Positions 57,741-64,000 of a stretch of DNA of 64,000 bases are shown here, one piece after another. The position numbers were made by a program, and so were the translations under genes. Within the stretch, counting starts at the first letter, position 1; each line of letters opens with the position of its first letter. Origin of the DNA: Clostridiales bacterium COT073_COT-073 (GTDB lineage: Bacteria; Bacillota; Clostridia; Lachnospirales; Vallitaleaceae); contig RQYD01000018.1 of assembly GCA_003858485.1 (NCBI GenBank), positions 1-64,000 of the forward strand. Direction: 5' to 3'. The notes below the pieces were generated by a model. The model was given only the letters and a program-made list of their open reading frames with translations. It was not told the DNA's origin and ran no database searches.

Positions 57741-57949
57741 TTAATAGCACAATTTTTCCGCTTTCCTTGGAGCAGTCTTTTTTAGGTGAGCAACCACAAG
57801 CAATCCTACGAAGTAAGTTGCGGAAGGTAGGTTGCCCACCCGGGCAGAAAAACGAAGTTTTTCGACAGGGCTCGTTAAATGGGTAGTATGTGCTCGCTCC
57901 CCGGAGCGGGATAGAACTCAAAAAGACTGTGGGAAAGTTGAGTTAATAG
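57741..57949. mobile_element. MITE-like element, copy E, with 7-bp target duplication
   Basis: Element 57748-57942, left end CACAATTTTTCCGC, right end GTGGGAAAGTTGAG, flanked by perfect direct repeats TTAATAG (57741-57747, 57943-57949). The left 39 bases match copy B well (CTTTCCTTGGAGCAGTC versus CGCTCCCTGGAACAATC, then TTTTTTAGG). No coding capacity. It lies in the intergenic region between two genes that normally work together. Confidence 0.85.
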
Positions 57950-58090
57950 TATTGCTCTAAAGCGGAGCAGAATTAAAAAAGCTGGGAGGATGCTGAGAGC
58001 GGCAGATAATGATAGGATCAAATTGGCTGAAATTAACTGGTATGCGAACAGACAGAGAATGAAAGGTAGTAAAAAAAGAGAGGAATTGGA

Positions 58091-59578
58091 ATGATTAAAA
58101 AGTTAAATGTTTTATTATTTGTCTTGGGTCTGGTAATTATGGGAGTGCTGAATTTATTTTTGCATAGCCGTCAGGAAGTGTCGGCGGCGGAAAACAGGGC
58201 ATTGGCCAAATTTCCGGAATTTTCAATGAAAACATTAAAAAGTGGTGAATTCTTTACCGGAATTGAGACTTTTTATGCCGATCGTTTTATGTTCCGCGAT
58301 CAGTGGATTGGAGTCAGCAATAAGCTCAATGCCTTAAAAGGCAATGCCGGTGAAGATGAAGCTGAGATCATTACTCTTGATGTGGGTGATCAGTTTGCAG
58401 CTGATCCGGATAAAGCACCCAAAACTGAAAAGACAAATGAAGAAGCACCAACTGTTCAGGAACCGGCAGCTCAGGCAGCGGCAGAAACAGAAGAAGTAAA
58501 GGCCGTGGCCGGAGTAGTCAGCAGCGTGGCTGATTTAAATGATCGGGTCAAGCTCTATGCCGGTAAAGATATTGAAGCTTATTTGGCAGCTCATCCGGAG
58601 GAGGCTAAAATGATAGCGGATGCCAGTCAGCCGGTACAAACAGAACCTAATACTGAAATTGCAATTGAGGATATCCAAGGCAATGAAGTTGGTGAAATGA
58701 GAAGCAATTTTCTGGTACTCAAGGATGCAGCCTATGAAGTTTTTGGTTATCACAAGGGATCTTGTCAGTTTTATGCTGAAGCAATCAATCAATTTGCTGC
58801 TCAGATGCCGGAAACGACTCGGATCTTTTCTTTAATTGCTCCCAGCCATATTGAATTTATTCAAAATAAGAAATATCGGGAAATGAGTGGTTCGCAGGAA
58901 GAAGCGATTGCGATTATCAACAGCTTTTTAAGTCCCAGAGTTTTGCCGGCGGATGCCAGAAGCTCGCTGTTGCCGCATTATCAGGAATATTTATATTTTC
59001 GCTCCGATCACCACTGGACAGCCAGGGGAGCTTATTATGCCTATGAAGCCTTTGTCAAGACAGCCGGCTTTTCACCGGTAACTTTGGATAAATATGAAAA
59101 AAAGGAATTTCCGGGCTTTTTAGGAACTCTGTATGATAAGACCAGAAGTGCTAAAATTGCGGCCAATCCTGATACGGTTGAAGTATTTATGCCGATTGTG
59201 CAGTCAGATTTTAAGATCCATACCCGCGGTGGCGGTGTCTTAAATTGGCAGGTGATTAATGAAGGCTATGGTAAGCCAAGCTTTAAAAACAAGTATTTGG
59301 TATTTTTAAGTGGTGATGAGCCATTATCGGTGATTACTACCAATGTTGATACAGACAGAAAGATTTTGGTATTTAAGGATTCTTATGGCAATGCCTTTAT
59401 TCCTTTTTTAATGAATCACTATAAGGAGATCCATGTCATCGATCCCCGTCATTTTCAAGCAAATGCAACTGCTTATGCCAAAGAAAATGGTTTTGATGAT
59501 GTCCTGTTTTTAAATTATGCAGTGGTCATTGCCGGTAACCAGAATTTTGCCAAGAATATTATTCGGGTATCACAGTAA
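58091..59578 (+). CDS. DHHW-family (AlgJ/AlgX-like) O-acetylation protein
   Basis: 495 residues. A signal anchor helix at about 5-24 exports it. The SGNH-like esterase/transferase domain has ENRALAKFPEFSMKTLKSGE-type start near 36, SLIAPSHIEF near 250, the eponymous FRSDHHWTARGAYY near 304 and FKDSYGNAFIPFL near 428. An acidic Ala/Glu-rich insert (about 95-150, EEAPTVQEPAAQAAAETEE) is an unusual linker. Works with the MBOAT protein to acetylate a surface polymer. Confidence 0.9.
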   Translation: MIKKLNVLLFVLGLVIMGVLNLFLHSRQEVSAAENRALAKFPEFSMKTLKSGEFFTGIETFYADRFMFRDQWIGVSNKLNALKGNAGEDEAEIITLDVGDQFAADPDKAPKTEKTNEEAPTVQEPAAQAAAETEEVKAVAGVVSSVADLNDRVKLYAGKDIEAYLAAHPEEAKMIADASQPVQTEPNTEIAIEDIQGNEVGEMRSNFLVLKDAAYEVFGYHKGSCQFYAEAINQFAAQMPETTRIFSLIAPSHIEFIQNKKYREMSGSQEEAIAIINSFLSPRVLPADARSSLLPHYQEYLYFRSDHHWTARGAYYAYEAFVKTAGFSPVTLDKYEKKEFPGFLGTLYDKTRSAKIAANPDTVEVFMPIVQSDFKIHTRGGGVLNWQVINEGYGKPSFKNKYLVFLSGDEPLSVITTNVDTDRKILVFKDSYGNAFIPFLMNHYKEIHVIDPRHFQANATAYAKENGFDDVLFLNYAVVIAGNQNFAKNIIRVSQ

Positions 59579-59665
59579 ATAAAATCCCTGAGGAGGGGGC
59601 TTTAGTGTTTTAAAAATTCACTTGTGGTTATAAAATCTGGTTTATTTTATAAGGAAAATTATCGG

Positions 59666-60103
59666 ATGATAGAAATAAATAAATTTAAAAAATTATTAGA
59701 AGAAAATGGGGAACACTTACCTCTGCTTACATTAGATGAATTTTTTCGGGATAATGTAGTTGAAGATTCTATTGCTCCCAATCAGTGGCTGTATGGCAGA
59801 CCATCTATTTTGGATATTTGGGGAATGTTAAATGAATTGGAGAAAAGCAATAAAATTGCTTGGGTGAGAGTTTCTTTACATGATGATACGGAAATAGAAG
59901 TAGATGATAACGGAGAGGAAGAACTTTTTCTTTTAGGAGATACAATTGTTATTTGCACATCCATGAATGAGGATGAGTTGCAAGACAATATTAATACACA
60001 ATGGCTTTGTGCTGATGGAGTAATTCCTGCTGAAATGGAAGGGTATTCTAACATTCCACAAATTCCTGAACAATGTAGTTGTTATGAAATTGTTTGGGAT
60101 TGA
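59666..60103 (+). CDS. Hypothetical acidic protein
   Basis: 145 residues from ATG 59666 (AAGGA 10 bases before). Soluble, acidic, with a Trp-rich middle (LYGRPSILDIWGML) and the end QCSCYEIVWD. Looks like the immunity or accessory proteins found in toxin arrays, but I recognise no family. Base composition is more AT-rich than the glycolytic genes. Confidence 0.6.
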   Translation: MIEINKFKKLLEENGEHLPLLTLDEFFRDNVVEDSIAPNQWLYGRPSILDIWGMLNELEKSNKIAWVRVSLHDDTEIEVDDNGEEELFLLGDTIVICTSMNEDELQDNINTQWLCADGVIPAEMEGYSNIPQIPEQCSCYEIVWD

Positions 60104-60145
60104 TTTAAATAGGTACTATACCTGATTAAAAAATGGAGGGATGAA

Positions 60146-60346
60146 ATGCAAAATAAAGATAGCAATAATGGAGACAACTTGAAAAGCAGCATTATTGGTT
60201 CCGCTTATTTGATAAGTGCTTCTATTTTAATACTGGCATCTGCCACCGGAAATGTAAATGGATTTGTCGGGACAGTAGCACTGACATTATTGATTTTGGG
60301 AATTGGCATTACCCTTTATCATTTAGTCAATTCGATAAAGTTTTAA
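60146..60346 (+). CDS. Small two-helix membrane protein
   Basis: 66 residues. After a polar head (MQNKDSNNGDNLK) come two membrane helices (about 15-33 and 39-60, GTVALTLLILGIGITLYHLV). GGAGGG lies five bases before the ATG. No known family; neighbour of an immunity-like gene. Confidence 0.6.
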   Translation: MQNKDSNNGDNLKSSIIGSAYLISASILILASATGNVNGFVGTVALTLLILGIGITLYHLVNSIKF

Positions 60347-60427
60347 GTTCTGATGGCAAAGAGCATACATTGGGAATTTTATCCTTAATTGCTTTTTTAA
60401 CATAAATAAAGATTAAAATCTAATAAT

Positions 60428-60456
60428 TTGACACAGGGAATATATGGTGTTATAAT
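60428..60456 (+). promoter_or_regulatory. Perfect-consensus promoter of the GNAT-SecB-like operon
   Basis: TTGACA (60428-60433), 17-base spacer, TATAAT (60451-60456): an exact sigma-70/sigma-A consensus. CACAGGGA (60432-60439) and TCTCTGTG (60471-60478) form an inverted repeat (one mismatch) flanking the -10, and GTGT/ACAC (60447-60450, 60458-60461) flank it more closely; either could be an operator. Such a strong promoter with an operator is typical of toxin-antitoxin autoregulation. Confidence 0.85.
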
Positions 60457-60493
60457 TACACAAATACTACTCTCTGTGATATAGGATAAAAAT

Positions 60494-61048
60494 ATGGAGC
60501 AAGCAAAGATAAAAAAAGTAACAGCAGGTGTCCAAAACACCAAATTTGATTGCGGTGATAAATATATAAATGCTCTCATCAAAGATTCATATTATCCATC
60601 TTTGCTTAATAAAGTATGCACTTATGAGGTCGAGGTTGGAAGTGAAATTATTGGTTATTGCATGTATTGTTTTAATGAAGTGGTAGTAGAGCAGTTTCCA
60701 AATGATTTTTCAGACTATAATTTAGAAGCGACTGGAATAAAAAAAACTGCCACGGTAGTGCATATTGTTTTTTTGGCAATTGATATAAAATACCAAAATC
60801 GGGGAAATGGAACAAAATTATTAAGAGTTTTGATAAAGCTTTTTGATGATTTAGCAAAAAAATATCCCATTCAGGCAATTACCCTTGATTCTAAGTTAGA
60901 ACTTGTAAAGTGGTATGAAGAGTCAGGATTTCGGGTGATGAGAACAAATAAAAAAGAACAAGCGGGAATAACAGAATATATGTACCATACCTGTATGAAT
61001 GTTGAACAAATAGAAAGATATACTGAAGAATTTGGTGGAGGTGACTAA
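60494..61048 (+). CDS. GNAT acetyltransferase, TacT/AtaT toxin-like
   Basis: 184 residues. KFDCGDKYINALI (17-29) matches the FDCGxxxLNxxL start of GNAT toxins; HIVFLAIDIKYQNRGNGTKL (90-109) carries the acetyl-CoA loop QNRGNG; VKWYEESGF (138-146) contains Tyr141 at the catalytic Tyr position of TacT-like enzymes. Such toxins acetylate the amino acid on aminoacyl-tRNAs and block translation. Here it is the first gene of the operon; in known systems a DUF1778 antitoxin gene precedes the toxin. The next gene starts two bases after its stop. A normal GNAT role is possible. Confidence 0.72.
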   Translation: MEQAKIKKVTAGVQNTKFDCGDKYINALIKDSYYPSLLNKVCTYEVEVGSEIIGYCMYCFNEVVVEQFPNDFSDYNLEATGIKKTATVVHIVFLAIDIKYQNRGNGTKLLRVLIKLFDDLAKKYPIQAITLDSKLELVKWYEESGFRVMRTNKKEQAGITEYMYHTCMNVEQIERYTEEFGGGD

Positions 61049-61050
61049 CT

Positions 61051-61473
61051 ATGAATGCTTTAAAAATTGATCCAATTATTTTAAGCGAAAAAGAGTATCA
61101 AGATTTTTTTCAATCATTGTGTAACCCTGCACCAGAAGTGCGAAAGATTAGAGAAAATATTCTTAATTCCTTTGGTGAGATTGTGCCAACGGAATCTGGA
61201 GATGGCTTTTGTATTACCGGATTAACTTTTGATTTAAACAAAGAAGATGACAGTTGTATATTTAAAGGTGAGATTAAGTATCCTAATATTATTAATAGGG
61301 CTAAAAAAAGAGATAAGTCTTTTGGCAAGAATGATTACCAACAGATGTCTTTATGTGTAAAAGGTGAATTTAAGAACAAGAAGTGTTTTAAAGATTCTTT
61401 AGAGAAAATGGACAATATGAATCTGGTAAAAGTCGAAAATAATATTGATAGTTGTCAATCTCAAGCTGCATAG
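61051..61473 (+). CDS. Putative antitoxin with TacA-tail-like N-terminus
   Basis: 140 residues, GGAGGTGA upstream. Residues 7-36 contain IILSEKEYQDFFQSL and NPAPEVRKIREN, the pattern LSxxxYxxFxxxLxxPxxxxxxL of the toxin-wrapping C-terminus of TacA/DUF1778 antitoxins. The ribbon-helix-helix DNA-binding half is missing; instead an uncharacterised basic domain (about 45-130, ITGLTFDLNKED, SFGKNDYQQMSLC) follows, which may be where the SecB-like chaperone acts. Overlaps no neighbour but is tightly spaced on both sides. The antitoxin role is inferred. Confidence 0.5.
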   Translation: MNALKIDPIILSEKEYQDFFQSLCNPAPEVRKIRENILNSFGEIVPTESGDGFCITGLTFDLNKEDDSCIFKGEIKYPNIINRAKKRDKSFGKNDYQQMSLCVKGEFKNKKCFKDSLEKMDNMNLVKVENNIDSCQSQAA

Positions 61474-61483
61474 GAGTATCGCC

Positions 61484-61876
61484 ATGGAAAGTAAATTTCA
61501 GTTTAGAAATCCAAGATTATCTTCTTTGGAATACTTTATAAGAGAAGATTTTCAATTTGATGATAACAGTGAAGAATTATCACTTCCAATTGAGATGACA
61601 GTGGGAGTAAAAGAATTTAACAAAGAAGATAATTGTACAAATGTTTTTCTACAAATTGTTTTAGGAAACCATGATAAAGCACTTTTTTATTTAAAAGCAA
61701 AAGAAGAGGCAGAGTTTACTTGGTCTGAAGATTTAGAGAAAGAAAAGATTGCAAAGTTATTAAAGCAAAATGCACCAGCTCTTTTGTTGTCTCTTTTAAG
61801 ACCAATTATTAAAGAAATTACCAGCGATTTACCATATGGATCATATTACATTCCGTTTATGGATTTTACAAAGTAA
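61484..61876 (+). CDS. SecB-like chaperone
   Basis: 130 residues from ATG 61484 with GGAG 7 bases before. The N-terminus RNPRLSSLEYFIREDFQFD and above all NAPALLLSLLRPIIKEITSD (96-115) plus SYYIPFMDF (120-128) fit the SecB fold signature CPxLLFPYxRExIxxLT...LxPxNF. Real SecB is rare in Gram-positives; solitary SecB-like proteins there are typically chaperones of toxin-antitoxin-chaperone (TAC) systems, which protect an otherwise unstable antitoxin. Ends before a strong terminator. Confidence 0.65.
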   Translation: MESKFQFRNPRLSSLEYFIREDFQFDDNSEELSLPIEMTVGVKEFNKEDNCTNVFLQIVLGNHDKALFYLKAKEEAEFTWSEDLEKEKIAKLLKQNAPALLLSLLRPIIKEITSDLPYGSYYIPFMDFTK

Positions 61877-61916
61877 AATTTAGGTTATAGATGGATTATC
61901 TGAAAATAAAATAAGA

Positions 61917-61959
61917 GAATCTTGCCAAAGGCTGATATCTTTTGGCAAGATTCTTTTTT
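61917..61959 (+). terminator. Terminator of the GNAT-SecB-like operon
   Basis: 13-bp perfect stem GAATCTTGCCAAA (61917-61929) / TTTGGCAAGATTC (61941-61953) followed by TTTTTT. Confidence 0.92.
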
Positions 61960-62130
61960 ATGATGCAGATTAAATTTTAATAATGAGAAAAATTGAAAGG
62001 CATGGATTAAGTTAAAAATCGTTAAAGATAGTTAAAAAAAATAAATGAAAAAGGTAGAATCTTTTGGAAATAATCATATAAAAATGAAGTTTTAGTATGA
62101 AAAAATCGGTAACAATTAGAATTTGTTTTA
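61960..62130 (+). other. AT-rich stretch without recognised content
   Basis: About 170 bases between the operon terminator and the SLH remnant; strongly AT-rich. No ORF or hairpin of note. Confidence 0.4.
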
Positions 62131-62556
62131 AGAGAGGACCGGTATTATCCATTTGTTGCTTCAGGGTTAAAAATTGAAGCCGTGAATGGATATCCTGATA
62201 ATACATTCAGGCTGGCTGCTCTGGTTGGAGCAGCGGAGTTGGCCAAAATGAATGTGATGATGCTGGTTTATAAAAAAGCATATCTTTTTCTGAAAAATGG
62301 GGCTGTTACATTTTAAGATTTTTACACAAGATATAGGATAAAATTTCTGTGTTTTATCACAATATATTGTGTAAATTCTGTATTTTGCAACAGCCCCCAG
62401 GGCAGTAATCTACCAAGTTGGGCGGTCAGTTATATTGCACTGGCAGAACGTGAAGGACTGTTTCTAAAAAATGGAAATGAACAATATGACGGAAGTAAGA
62501 CAATAACCACGAAAGAAGCGGCTGAGATGCTATATCGTCAGTATCAGAAATTATAA
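62131..62556 (+). pseudogene. Broken S-layer-homology (SLH) domain gene
   Basis: Reading EDRYYPFVASGLKIEAVNGY then PDNTFRLAALVGAAELAKM, the first fragment (to about 62298) is an SLH domain missing its start; after the hairpin element, NLPSWAVSYIALAEREGLF (from 62406) and TTKEAAEMLYRQYQ end at TAA 62554-62556, the next SLH repeat. The gene lacks the N-terminal part and is interrupted by palindromic element copy 2. It once encoded a cell-surface protein anchored to wall polymers. Confidence 0.75.
62299..62397. repeat. Palindromic hairpin element, copy 2
   Basis: 99 bases from GGGGCTGTTA to CAACAGCCCC, nearly self-complementary (TTTACACAA... against TTGTGTAAA) and about 80 percent identical by eye to 18712-18810. 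It disrupts the SLH remnant. No clear target duplication. Confidence 0.85.
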
Positions 62557-62600
62557 AATGATGTTTTTTTAACAAAAGCCGGGAATTTTTCAGAAATGAC

Positions 62601-62628
62601 TTGATTTTTTGCTGACATCAGTTATACT
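62601..62628 (+). promoter_or_regulatory. Candidate promoter of eno
   Basis: TTGATT (62601-62606), 16-base spacer, TATACT (62623-62628), about 75 bases before the eno ATG. Indicates eno is transcribed apart from gap-pgk-tpiA. Confidence 0.55.
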
Positions 62629-62699
62629 ATATAAGACAGGGAAATTTATGGTAAATGACCCGAAGAAGATTTTGCATAAGCATTTTGAAAGGAGATTAA

Positions 62700-64000
<1,301 letters not shown>

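Overview
The window is a low-to-moderate GC chromosomal segment of an anaerobic member of the Bacillota, most likely class Clostridia. The evidence is a dnaG-rpoD-trmK block with Gram-positive-type proteins, strong AGGAGG ribosome binding sites, a type B ribosomal protein L31, a gap-pgk-tpiA cluster, many rubrerythrin/nitroreductase-type anaerobe genes, two chemoreceptors (so probably a motile cell), and isoprenoid synthesis by the mevalonate route, which is a minority trait in Clostridia. I cannot name the genus from sequence alone.

Layout. 0.2-5.1 kb: hexuronate/glycan use (uxuA, an SDR-type mannonate oxidoreductase, a GH3 glycosidase, a HAD hydrolase). 5.1-11.5 kb, minus strand: an SDR, a heterodimeric ABC exporter with one degenerate ATP site, and argS. 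11.5-12.3 kb: a gene-poor stretch with an interleaved inverted-repeat (pseudoknot-like) leader and a broken hydrophobic ORF. 12.3-17.2 kb: a GH123-like (DUF4091) protein and the three mevalonate-pathway GHMP enzymes. 17.3-22.9 kb, minus strand: an ExbB/ExbD-like proton-channel pair, pepF and a Cache chemoreceptor. 23.2-43.6 kb, plus strand: cupin, cell-wall amidase, YihY, a ferritin-like protein, dgt, dnaG, rpoD, trmK, a TGS-nucleoside kinase, DUF368, exonuclease III, a DGS-type glycosyltransferase, aroK, asnB, rpmE2, a second chemoreceptor and a nitroreductase. 43.7-51 kb: a MATE pump (minus), Mrp, a cysteine desulfurase, a Na/Pi cotransporter and MgtE. 51-52.4 kb: a decayed accessory patch (TnpW remnant, ATC-hydrolase, ICMT remnant). 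52.5-55.7 kb: gap-pgk-tpiA. 56.3-59.6 kb: an MBOAT/DHHW O-acylation pair. 59.6-61.9 kb: AT-rich accessory genes. 62.1-62.6 kb: a broken SLH-domain gene. 62.7 kb to the end: enolase, which runs off the window.

Two small non-coding repeat families thread the window. One is a MITE-like element (about 75-195 bp) with 14-bp terminal inverted repeats; two copies have clear 6-7 bp target duplications. The other is a roughly 99-bp near-palindromic hairpin element, one copy of which interrupts the SLH pseudogene.

The most notable candidate system is at 60.4-61.9 kb: a perfect-consensus promoter, a GNAT protein resembling TacT/AtaT toxins, a protein whose first 36 residues resemble the toxin-binding tail of TacA/DUF1778 antitoxins but which lacks the ribbon-helix-helix DNA-binding part, and a small SecB-like chaperone, followed by a strong terminator. 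I read this as a possible toxin-antitoxin-chaperone unit built on a GNAT toxin. Other regulatory curiosities are a hairpin presenting the mevalonate kinase Shine-Dalgarno in its loop and a leader with mutually exclusive pairings ahead of mgtE.
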